NCBI GenBank assembly: GCA_016490735.1
Contig: JAEMWC010001496.1
Location: forward strand, 84,159-148,158
Direction: 5' to 3'
DNA from: Pachyseris speciosa
Taxonomy: Eukaryota > Cnidaria > Anthozoa > Scleractinia > Pachyseridae
DNA: 64,000 bases
Shown here: one piece after another, positions 1 through 7,472 of the stretch
Position numbering within the stretch: position 1 is the stretch's first letter
Layout: the number at the start of each line of letters is the position of its first letter
The notes under the pieces: model-generated
Database searches by the model: none
Told to the model about the DNA's origin: nothing
What the model saw: the letters and a program-made list of their open reading frames with translations, nothing else
Program-made: the position numbers and the translations under genes

Positions 1-420
1 CCATCTTTCAACTACTGATGACTTCTCCTCATTCTCAGTTGAGTACATCTGTACACTATGTTTCTCTAGCAAGTCCTTCAAGTGTTTGTTGTAAAACTCT
101 TTTCCCTTGTCGACCCATAAATACTGTGGTTTTCTGCCTTCCTTGAATATTGTTTTGAATGCTTCAGTGACAGATTCACCTTTCTTATCCTTCAATGGGA
201 CAATCCAACCATATTTGCTGAAGACATCAATAACCATAAGAAGATATCGATAACCTTTATTCCATTTACTGAACTGTTGCATTTCAACTAGATCACTTGC
301 CCATATTTCATCAATTTTATTTACAATCACACGCCGCCGAGTGAAATTTCGTTTTATGGGTGCATGTAATTCATCAGCTAGTTTTTCTTGCCAGTTTTCT
401 TCACTCGACGGCTTTTTCCG
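1..420 (-). pseudogene. Polinton integrase (rve, DDE), C-terminus outside window
   Basis: Reverse-strand translation gives a retroviral-type integrase core. It has a basic HAPIKRNFTRRRVIV segment, then DEIWASDLVEM with the first catalytic Asp, a VIDVFSKYGW strand, WVDKGKEFYN with the second Asp, and EEKSSVVERW with the expected Glu close to the window edge. In the family this enzyme joins the element ends to host DNA and makes 6-bp target duplications. No ATG begins this frame. Its open frame runs into the 3' end of the phospholipase-like gene, which stops at 378 in a neighbouring frame. A single-base shift in an A-run near 430 would account for the break, so the two may once have been one reading frame; that is inference. 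Confidence 0.85.
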
Positions 421-1196
421 TTTTTTGAAACACCAAGACCAAGTTTCTGTTTTTTGTCAATTAAGAATCTAGCTGTTTGACCCCATTTTGGCATCTCACC
501 ATATGGTATTTGATCTAGTGACTCGACCATTGTTCTATCACATTCACCTTTATTTTTTCCCATATCATAACAAATATCATGGTAAGCTGCTATTTCATCC
601 ACTTTGTTATAAGGTTGTACATTCCATTTCAAGACCTCACCTGTATTTTTATCATATTCCAACTGTTCATGCAATGGATTGTATGGTCCCATATACTTAT
701 ACTTACTTGGAGTCCAACCTGCTTTTGGTTTAGGAAGCTTGCCAATAACCTTATGAATGTCAATAGCACCACCATAATCTAATCCTTTAATATCTGTTTT
801 GTAACGAATATTTGGTCTCACTTTTGTTGAGAGTTGTTTCAAAGCTTCTGACCCAACCTTTGTGATTGCAGGCTTTGCGAGGGAAAGTCCTTTGTCAATT
901 AATTTCTTTTGCAGCTTTGGATTTCTCATTGCTTCTGAAGCATAATATCTCCCCATTTCAACACCTTTCTTTGCTAAATAAGGGACTCCATGTTCTAAGA
1001 ATCCTGTTAGCGCCATATCTGCGGCTGAATCTAGTATGCCCTTCCCTTTCTCACTTTTAACAAACTTAGTCTTAGTGATCCCACACTCAGTACATTTACA
1101 TTTCATCATTGTTCGACCATTTTTAGTCTTCTGATATCTTTCACTTCCTGGTACACATTCAGTGACTTTCTTCTGTTTAACACAATAAGATTTCAT
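378..1196 (-). CDS. Phospholipase A2-like virion protein with N-terminal zinc domain
   Basis: About 272 residues with ATG at 1196; an upstream TTG is possible but the ATG fits better. Residues 1-50 form a Cys-rich DUF5679-like module (Cys at about 5, 14, 33, 35 and 38). A long, partly hydrophobic, Lys-rich middle follows. Residues about 165-225 resemble the parvovirus VP1/Polinton PLA2 domain: a calcium-loop-like YMGPYNPL at about 168-175 and the catalytic-type His-Asp in AAYHDICYD at 206-207. In related viruses such domains act on membranes during entry. The calcium loop has Tyr where Gly is usual (GPYN rather than GPGN), which may lower activity. The tail is Lys/Arg-rich and ends at the integrase reading frame. 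Confidence 0.8.
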   Translation of the reverse strand: MKSYCVKQKKVTECVPGSERYQKTKNGRTMMKCKCTECGITKTKFVKSEKGKGILDSAADMALTGFLEHGVPYLAKKGVEMGRYYASEAMRNPKLQKKLIDKGLSLAKPAITKVGSEALKQLSTKVRPNIRYKTDIKGLDYGGAIDIHKVIGKLPKPKAGWTPSKYKYMGPYNPLHEQLEYDKNTGEVLKWNVQPYNKVDEIAAYHDICYDMGKNKGECDRTMVESLDQIPYGEMPKWGQTARFLIDKKQKLGLGVSKNGKSRRVKKTGKKN

Positions 1197-1556
1197 ATAC
1201 AAATGGGTTATATATTAGTTTCTCCCCAAATAATTCTTTGCTGTGTCGCCAACTAATTGACCCAAGATGTCCAACCTTTGTTGTCTTACCCTTCATTGCC
1301 CTGCCAAGTGAACCCATGAATTTAGGATCCATAAACGGCTTTGGAATTGGTACACCCAATTTCAGATATCTTGGATCAAAAACTTTCTCACCCCATCCTT
1401 TCCCTTCTGGTCACTTTTGACAAATTTAGTCTTTGTGATTCCACATTCAGCACAAGAACATTTCATCACAGTTCGACCATTTTTTGTCTTTTGATATCTT
1501 TCACTTCCTGGTACACATTCAGTCTGCTTCTTCTGTTTCACACAATATGATCTCAT
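1177..1556 (-). pseudogene. Short paralogue of the DUF5679 N-terminus, frameshifted
   Basis: The first 50 residues from ATG 1556 are nearly the same as the N-terminus of the downstream phospholipase-like protein (same CVKQKK, ECVPGSERYQKTKNGR and ITKTKFVKS blocks). Homology then stops. The first frame ends at 1362; a neighbouring frame carries on to 1177 with a Pro-rich PIPKPFMDPKF segment and a basic stretch, so one base has been gained or lost near 1385-1395. The 3' end overlaps the start of the next gene by about 20 bases. It looks like a tandem duplication of the zinc module attached to a different C-terminus. Function unknown. Confidence 0.6.
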
Positions 1557-1561
1557 ATATA

Positions 1562-1933
1562 TTAAGTTGGATAAAATAGCTTTCCATTTCTCACATAAGA
1601 CATTGGGAATATCTTAACAACTGATCCTTTATCATATCTGAAAGCATTGTCATCAATGAAATTAAATGTTGATGGACCAATGAATATAACATCATTTCCA
1701 CAATTTATCAGCTCTTTTTTCAATCTGATATTAATTATTTATCAATTTCATTAGCTTTCTTGATCTTCTTTCTTTGTCTAGTAGTTAAATCGACATACAT
1801 TTCCACTAAGTTTGTCATAGAATACTGTTATATTATCCAAAGTGCATTTGATTACAACTCGTAAACCAATCAATCTGTTGACAACTATTATAACAAATAT
1901 ATTAACATCATCAATTATTTCGAATTCTATCAT
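1562..1933 (-). pseudogene. Small Polinton ORF of unknown function, frameshifted
   Basis: ATG at 1933 overlaps the TGA of the upstream protease-like gene in an ATGA arrangement, as in compact viral genomes. About 120 residues can be followed in three frame segments: an Ile/Val-rich start (MIEFEIIDDVNIFVIIVVN), a middle with TTRQRKKIKKANEID, and an end with GPSTFNFIDDNAFRYDKGS that stops at 1562. Two small indels (near 1800 and 1740) are needed to link them. I do not recognise the family. The position between the protease copies and the DUF5679 gene suggests a minor structural or accessory role. Confidence 0.45.
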
Positions 1934-2208
1934 ACTTTTATGTTAGATAGAAATCTATTAAATCTTTTATCATCAAATAATATTGTTAATATCATAGTAC
2001 CTTTCTGACGTTCTAAAAGGTAGTACAAACACCATTGTTTACTCAATAACGGATCTCTAATACGCATTGATTCATTGAAACAATTCTTTTTCTCCATTTG
2101 AGCAGGTATCTCCTGTCCTGATGGATCAAAGTATTCTTTCTCATTATAGCACGCGTAATATTTGCCGACTTTTATTATCCCACTGTTTTTGTTTAACTTA
2201 ACAGACAT
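1930..2208 (-). pseudogene. Degenerate second copy of the adenain-like protease
   Basis: 92 residues that align with the C-terminal two thirds of the neighbouring protease: the YFD block, an MRIRDPLL segment matching the IQERDSVL region, and WCLYYLLERQKG matching WCLYYLLKDRKG. The catalytic positions are lost. The THW histidine region reads KYYACY and the nucleophile region reads LSKQWC instead of LCGYWC. It begins with its own ATG and keeps an open frame. It is therefore either a decayed tandem duplicate or a non-catalytic paralogue; the open frame slightly favours some past selection. Confidence 0.6.
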
Positions 2209-2217
2209 ACATATACA

Positions 2218-2681
2218 TTACATATTTTTGAAATAATTGATTATGAATCTATGATTGACTCTTGTGTCTGTGGGATTGAATTTTGCATTATGAATGACTT
2301 TCAATATGGGGGTCCCTTTCTGTCTTTCAATAAATAGTATAAACACCAATATCCACACAAGACTGAATCTCTTTCTTGAATCTCATCTCCAGAGTATTCA
2401 AGTTGTTTTCCACTTGTAGCCATGTATTTCTGTACTTCTGTTGGCATCATTAAACCAAATGAGTCAAAGTATTCACAGTATCTATCACCAATTCGATAAC
2501 ATACCCAGTGAGTACCAGGTCCAATCTTACTGTCGAGATTGACTATCCCACATTCATTCTTTTTTATTTGTCTAGGAAGATTGTCTCTTGAAAATACTCC
2601 TCTAAAATGTTTTATTCCAAGTTGTTTAACCCAATTGATTAAATCAAAGTTGGATAAGGGTTTGTTTACAAAATGGTTCCT
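2218..2681 (-). pseudogene. Adenain-like cysteine protease (Polinton PRO)
   Basis: The frame beginning near 2681 encodes about 150 residues of an adenovirus-type processing protease. It has LSNFDLINWVKQLGIKHFRGV at the N-terminus, GTHWVCYRIG with the catalytic His, YCEYFDSFG with the acidic residue, and VLCGYWCLYYLL with the nucleophilic Cys. In adenoviruses and Polintons this enzyme matures capsid and core proteins after (I/L/M)XGG-X or (I/L/M)XGX-G. No ATG starts the frame: AGG lies where an initiator could have been, overlapping the stop of the previous gene. A one-base shift in a G/C run near 2310 moves the C-terminus into the next frame, which ends at 2218. Catalytic residues are intact. 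Confidence 0.8.
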
Positions 2682-3516
2682 AGTATGGGGATTGAATTGA
2701 ATGGACTGTTTTTGCCCAGTAGAAGTCCTTTTCCTTTTTTTTTTTTTTCATTCCATAACCGATTGGGTTATTCCATGTACCAAAAACAGGAGGAGATTGC
2801 CATGGAATCATAGCATGTTTCCCACCTTTCTTTCTGGGTACAATGTCATCTGGAACATGAACAGGTATTGACCGTCTTGGACGGCTGCTTTCAACATGCA
2901 AACCTTTTCCAGTTAATTTTCTGATTGCTTCTATAGCCAAAGGAATTCCAATGCTGGCGAGTATTGTTCCAATACCCTTTCCAGTCTGCGCTTTTGTTGG
3001 TTTTATAACAACGTCTCCACCATACTGCATTTTTTGGATAACATCAGCCATCTGTCTCGTATTCAATAAATTTCCTACATTAAATAATTGGGATAAATTG
3101 GCATTAGGAATAAGAAATCCTCCTTTTTGTTTCTTTCCAAATAGTTTATCAATGCCGAGACTTGCTAATGAAGAAAGAGCACCTGTAGCCAATGCTGGAG
3201 CCGCTTTAGCTACTGCTTTACCTGCATAAGGCAATAGTCTTGTTCCAAGTGAAAAAAGACTGGACCAAAGAGAACCTCCTTCTTGGACTGATTTTCTGAT
3301 CTGTGCTTTGGATATCTTTACATCAGCACCTGTTCCATTTCTCTGTGATTTGGCTAATTTTTTTATCTGTGTTTTTGTCAACATCATTTGATCACCTCCA
3401 GTGAGATCTCCATGTGCGAGTCTCAATGTTACCGGTGAATTTGTTTGTATAGCTTTTGCAAGCCTTTGCTTCTGACTGTTTGAAAGTCTTACTCCATGAG
3501 GATGATAAGTAGTCAT
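2680..3516 (-). CDS. Polinton minor virion protein, adenovirus pVI/pX-like
   Basis: 278 residues, intact from ATG 3516. The N-terminus HPHGVRLSNSQKQRLAKAI and the repeated KTQIKKL / KAQIRK motifs are typical of the conserved Polinton protein next to the capsid gene. The middle is Ala/Gly-rich and hydrophobic (about residues 80-135), suggesting an amphipathic or membrane-active segment. The C-terminus carries a Lys run encoded by a poly-T tract at 2738-2750, a likely place for length errors. LTGGD near residue 40 and LTGKG near residue 203 fit adenain cleavage sites. By analogy it is an internal capsid or core protein cut during maturation; the exact adenoviral counterpart is uncertain. Confidence 0.7.
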   Translation of the reverse strand: MTTYHPHGVRLSNSQKQRLAKAIQTNSPVTLRLAHGDLTGGDQMMLTKTQIKKLAKSQRNGTGADVKISKAQIRKSVQEGGSLWSSLFSLGTRLLPYAGKAVAKAAPALATGALSSLASLGIDKLFGKKQKGGFLIPNANLSQLFNVGNLLNTRQMADVIQKMQYGGDVVIKPTKAQTGKGIGTILASIGIPLAIEAIRKLTGKGLHVESSRPRRSIPVHVPDDIVPRKKGGKHAMIPWQSPPVFGTWNNPIGYGMKKKKKEKDFYWAKTVHSIQSPY

Positions 3517-3632
3517 ATAATATATGTTTATACTAAATTGTATTTAATACAAACAATCATTTAATTTAATTATTTAATTTATTTAATTATTTATTTACAT
3601 AGATCTCAGAATTAATTTTCCATCAGTCTTTC
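3517..3632. other. AT-rich spacer between minor virion and capsid genes
   Basis: About 115 bases of very AT-rich sequence with repeated TTTAATTA-type words. It should hold the 3' end of the capsid transcript and the promoter of the minor virion gene. No TCTAA motif is evident immediately before ATG 3516. Confidence 0.4.
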
Positions 3633-4881
3633 TCATCTCAATATCCTGCTCATAGAGGACCATGCATACACACTGTAATCAGCATTTGTTGCAGCACTCA
3701 AAGTGTATTTGAAAGTCAGTTTTGTCATTCCATCTTTAATATCCTGTTTCTGTTTTGTCAGATCGAAATAAACAAAAGGGAATATTGTACCGAAATTGCC
3801 CCTGTTAAGAAGGGTACTTTCACTGAAATCGTTTACAGCTTGAACATATTTCAAAACATCTCTAAATACTCTTGTTGGTTCTGTTGATGGTTTATAACGA
3901 AGCTCTGGATAATCATTTCCGTTGCCAACCTCAAGATAACAATCAGTCAAAGTTTGGTTATTTGCAACTGAAAATGTGTTATAGAGAAATTTATTGGCTC
4001 TCTGAGATGCATCACTTGCATCATTGATGATGAATACAAAGACATGCCTGGGTTTGTTTATTCCTGTGGAAATACGGAAATTGGCTGTCTGTTGTCTTGT
4101 TGAATTGCCTCTCTCAACCATTTCTCTCATGTAAGTCCACTTTCTGTTGTCAAGATACTTGCTCATGTATAAGGACTTTCCCGCAGAATTAAAAACAATG
4201 CGAGGAACTATTAGCTGGAATTTAGTTAGTACCACACGGCAATCATCAGCAGCTTGCCAAATCAAATTGGCATCACTCTCAAGTGTCAATTTCACCTCTA
4301 CTTTTGAGTTAGGCATGAGTTCATCCCAAAAGCTCTTGAAAAAACCGTATCTGTTCAATGCTATCTCTGCATTTACTTCACCATGCACCATTCAACAGTG
4401 CTTTGCGAGCTGCGAAACCTTTGTTATAAGTAGCCACCTGGGCAACTCTATCATCAGCTTGTCTTTTGTCGTCAAGATAGAAGAACTCATTGGTTCCCTG
4501 ACTTACAGCATAACCCTGTGAATACTCAAGCAATGACTTAATATTTGTGGCTTGGTTGGCATCTCGGCACTCATAAACATCAAGACCATTCATTTTTACA
4601 TTAATGGTGTTAATAAGAGCGTGAACTGAATTAACAATACCATTTCGATCTCCTGCAGCAATGTCAGCTCCATCTGCAAGCTTCTTTACAATGAAAATAA
4701 CATTAAAACGGGCATTATACCAGTCAAATGGTGTAGTCTCTCCACTGTTATCAACAACGAAACGGTAACCTGTTTTCCTCTGATGAGCATTGTTTGCTAC
4801 TACAGTATTAAGTGCTGTCTCTAGTTCGAACACTACATCTTCATATCTTTCGATATATTTTGAGTCACGATAGTTTGACAT
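3633..4881 (-). pseudogene. Major capsid protein (double jelly roll), one frameshift
   Basis: Two adjoining frames, 4881-4378 and 4391-3633, together cover about 415 residues of the Polinton capsid protein. The N-terminal part has FDWYNARFNVIFIVKKLADG and the conserved NTINVKMNGLDVYEC, NIKSLLEYSQGY and FFYLDD blocks. The C-terminal part has NAEIALNRYGFF, NLIWQAADDCRVVLTKFQL and KSLYMSKYLDNRKWTYMRE. In the family two jelly rolls per chain form hexon-like trimers of an icosahedral shell. The frames overlap at 4378-4391, where one base has been gained or lost; no other disruption is seen. A TCTAAC motif lies just upstream of ATG 4881. Confidence 0.85.
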
Positions 4882-4899
4882 ATATTATTGTGTTAGATA
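4882..4899 (-). promoter_or_regulatory. TCTAA late-type promoter motif, capsid gene
   Basis: Reading leftwards, TCTAACACAATAATATATG runs into the capsid start codon, with TCTAAC at 4897-4892. The coiled-coil gene start has almost the same string. A TCTA core in AT-rich DNA close to the start codon is the late promoter of CroV and mavirus; assigning that role here is inference. Confidence 0.5.
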
Positions 4900-4903
4900 A
4901 AAG

Positions 4904-5134
4904 TTATTTTATTTTACGAGGTCGGCCTCTCTTTCTTTTGATTAAACCACCAGTCTGGCTCACACTCTCAGTTCCACTTTTTCTCTTTTTCAAAAGTTCT
5001 ATGATTTTGTCGCCAGCTTTTTTGCCAGCATGTTCACCAATTGTTGTTGCTGCTTTTTTTCCAGCTGTTTTGATCATATCAGTCACAATACCTTCACCAT
5101 GTTGTTCATATTTTTTAAACTCAAACCGTTTCAT
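4904..5134 (-). CDS. Small basic AT-hook protein, putative core protein
   Basis: 76 residues, intact, 22 bases downstream of the penton-like gene. The middle is an Ala/Lys-rich amphipathic helix (KTAGKKAATTIGEHAGKKAG). The tail holds KRKRGRPRKIK, a textbook AT-hook that binds the minor groove of AT-rich DNA. The element's own DNA is AT-rich, so a genome-condensing role like adenoviral core proteins is plausible. SQTGGL before the hook resembles a protease site but lacks the preferred hydrophobic residue. ACCTAATAGTATATG leads into the start codon, a variant of the shared promoter word. Confidence 0.65.
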   Translation of the reverse strand: MKRFEFKKYEQHGEGIVTDMIKTAGKKAATTIGEHAGKKAGDKIIELLKKRKSGTESVSQTGGLIKRKRGRPRKIK

Positions 5135-5147
5135 ATACTATTAGGTT

Positions 5148-5932
5148 TTATAATTCCACACTTCTCAAGAACAACTCAATATACCAATCTATCCCATTTA
5201 AATCGACTGGAGCTCTAGAAGAGTCTGTGACATAAAAGCGTATTGAGCTGATATTATGTGTTGAGACAGGATTCCATGAAAGAAAACGAGGTTTGTAAGT
5301 GAAAGGTAAACTTCTAACGAGATCTGTGACAGGAATAACAGCGATTGTATTTGTGCTATTTCCATCAACAATGCTATCTGTCACCAAATCACAATTGATA
5401 TAAATTTCATCTACTCCTCTTGTAATATCAGGTAGATTTGTTCCATATTCTGTGGCTGAACTAATTTTGAATCGAAACCGATAAGTTTTCTGAAATCAAG
5501 ATTTCTCAGATCCACACGATAATTTTCATTGAGTTCAATCAAAATGCGATATGTTGACAAAACGAAATACATGTTAATACCATACTTGAATTTTGATTTG
5601 TCTGTTTCAGATGGATTCAGTACATGGCTATTTTTTCTCATATACTCATGAATGTAACTATTGATATCGTCGTATGAATACATCCCGTTAACGAATGTTA
5701 TTGTTTCCCAGTTTACACCTTTGTCATAGCTGTATTTCATTTGATTATTCCCAAAAATATCTCTGATATTGTACCAACTGTATGTCATATTGATGACATT
5801 CACAGCCATTTCATATTTTAAATCATTCGTTAATTTAAGAGGTGAATTGAATCTTTTTTCAAAATCATGACTCTTGCTGACACCAATTTTGTCTCTGTTT
5901 TTACTGTTGAATCGTAATGAAATTTCTGTCAT
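5148..5932 (-). pseudogene. Penton-like minor capsid protein, frameshifted
   Basis: Frames 5932-5411 and about 5410-5148 encode about 255 residues of the Polinton minor capsid (penton) protein. The N-terminus has EISLRFNSKNRDKI and INMTYSWYNIRD. The middle has GINMYFVLSTYRILIELNENYR and DFRKLIGFDS. The end has TDSIVDGNSTN, PFTYKPRFL, ISSIRFYVTDSSRAPVDL and an NGIDWYIELFL strand. In the family a single jelly roll forms the capsid vertices. The break lies near 5400-5440 and needs at least one small indel. TCTAATGTAAAAGTATATG precedes the start codon. Confidence 0.8.
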
Positions 5933-5949
5933 ATACTTTTACATTAGAT
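5933..5949 (-). promoter_or_regulatory. TCTAA late-type promoter motif, penton gene
   Basis: Leftward TCTAATGTAAAAGTATATG, with TCTAAT at 5948-5943, leads directly into ATG 5932. Same layout as before the capsid and coiled-coil genes. Confidence 0.45.
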
Positions 5950-6746
5950 ATTTCATCATTATTTTATTTAACTCACCGGTTTTCAGGATTCCCAGTCTGT
6001 TCAATGTATGCAATATTTTTGTGAATTCATTTCTTACACCCATGCTATTGTTGCCGGCTGAAATAGATCCACCAAGCAACTGTAGTCTTGAAAGCATGTC
6101 ACCCAAAAATGCGCCCCTTGAACCCATTCCTTTCCCTGTTTTGTATTTGTAAGAAGCTAATACATCATCAATCGTATTCTCTATATTTCTTCAAAGTTTG
6201 TATTTCTCTTTTATGAGATTCATTTTCTTCTGGAGTGAATGATTTTTTTTTCTTCTTCCCATATTCTTGGCTTTTTCTGCAGCTTTTCTCCCTTTCTTCA
6301 AGAAGTTTTTGTGGGGCGACTTGAGTTAATTCGGATGGTTTCAAAAGATTGTGATTTCTTAATATGATTCTATCATCTTTATCGAAATAGTTATCGATCG
6401 ATAATATGTTGGGTGTCTTATCCTCTTTTTCAGGTGCTTCAATTGTCAAAGGAAGTTCCGTTCCCATTGTAATTGCTCTGCGATTAGCTTCAATAACATC
6501 ATCAAGTCCTTGTGTTAAAGCCTGTTGATTCTTTTTCAACTGTTTAATAACTTCATCCTGTTTTTCGTCGACACTTTCTTTCACACTCTTCTGGACATCA
6601 ATAGAGGGTTTCAGTAATTCTGATGTTGTATTATATGCATCCTGTTTTCTGTATTCATAAGTCTTGATAACATCACGAACTTCTCTTGTTTTGTTTCCAG
6701 CTTCAATTCCACTTTTAAGAAGCCTTTTCATTCGTTCTATATCCAT
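5939..6746 (-). pseudogene. Polinton coiled-coil virion protein, frameshifted
   Basis: ATG at 6746 gives MDIERMKRLLKSGIEAGNK, the recognised start of a conserved Polinton protein encoded beside the penton gene. Residues about 10-85 are heptad-like and charged (EVRDVIKTYEYRKQDAY, VKESVDEKQDEVIKQLKKNQ) and predict a long coiled coil. The first frame ends at 6168. The expected C-terminus (MLSRLQLLGGSISAGNN followed by an RNEFTKILHTLNRLGIL helix) continues in another frame to 5939, so an indel lies near 6130-6240, perhaps at the poly-T/A tract at 6240-6250. A role as capsid cement or scaffold is inferred only from position. Confidence 0.65.
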
Positions 6747-6782
6747 ATACAATTGTGTTAGACTAATCTAAACTATTTACAT
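6747..6782. promoter_or_regulatory. Divergent promoter between coiled-coil and ATPase genes
   Basis: A 36-base gap separates two divergent start codons. Leftward: TCTAACACAATTGTATATG, TCTAAC at 6762-6757. Rightward: TCTAAACTATTTACATATG, TCTAAA at 6767-6772. Both directions carry the same word at a similar distance from the ATG, which supports a real promoter element. Confidence 0.55.
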
Positions 6783-7421
6783 ATGGAAATCCCTAATTAT
6801 GATATTCAGGGTTTAAAGAATTCATTCAGACAGTTGTATCCGTATATGCCAAAAGACACTTTCAGGATGCTGCTGGCTGGTAATTCTGGATCTGTAAAGA
6901 CAACATTGTTCATGCATCTGATTATGGAACCGTTGGTCTATTATGATCAGATACATCTTTATGCAAAAAATTTAGATCAAGACAAATATCAATATCTTCG
7001 GAAAGTAATGGATGAAATAAGCAGTCACATTGGATATCCTGCCTTGGTTTGCAGTCAAGAAGAGATATTACCAGTTGAACAAATAAAAGACACAGATTTG
7101 CAGCGATTGGTTGTTTTTGATGATTTTGTCACTGATAAAAAACAAGATCAAATCATAAGCTATTTCATTCAGGGGAGACACAAGAACTGTTCAGTCATAT
7201 ATCTCACACAATCATTCTATGGCTGACCAAAATCAATCAGACTCAATTGCAGTCACTTCTGCCTTTATGATTTCCCATCCTCAAGAGAAAGGAACTTGAT
7301 TGCACAGGAGCTTGGAATCGACAAGAAGAAATACATTGAAGCAACCAAAAAACCATATTCCTTCTGTTATGTTGACAAGCCGATGAAAACAATCAAGAGA
7401 AATTTTTATGGTGCAGTTTAA
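6783..7421 (+). pseudogene. A32/FtsK-type DNA packaging ATPase, inactivated
   Basis: The frame from ATG 6783 to TAA 7419-7421 is 212 codons, the usual Polinton packaging ATPase size, with one internal TGA at 7224-7226. The P-loop reads LLAGNSGSVKTTLF: the Gly usually next to the Lys (GSGKT) is Val. Walker B is LVVFDDFV at about residues 117-124. After the TGA the same frame continues with KSIRLNCSHFCLYDFPSS and a C-terminus typical of the family. These enzymes pump DNA into preformed capsids using ATP. Two substitution-type lesions with no frameshift point to real decay rather than homopolymer sequencing error. Confidence 0.8.
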
Positions 7422-7472
7422 TCTAATCTAATATTATATGGCAACTTTCTGTGTTATCTAATCTAATATTAT
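7422..7472 (+). promoter_or_regulatory. Duplicated TCTAATCTAA promoter of the fibre gene
   Basis: TCTAATCTAATATTATATGG occurs at 7422-7441 and again at 7457-7476, each ending in an ATG. The second ATG (7473) starts the MGVFNSP leader shared with the next fibre gene at 11043, so the second copy is the likelier working promoter. The repeat may come from a local duplication. Confidence 0.5.

Noticed and set aside
488..1060. Plus-strand reading frames opposite the phospholipase-like gene
   Set aside because: They are antisense shadows of a protein with recognisable domains on the minus strand.
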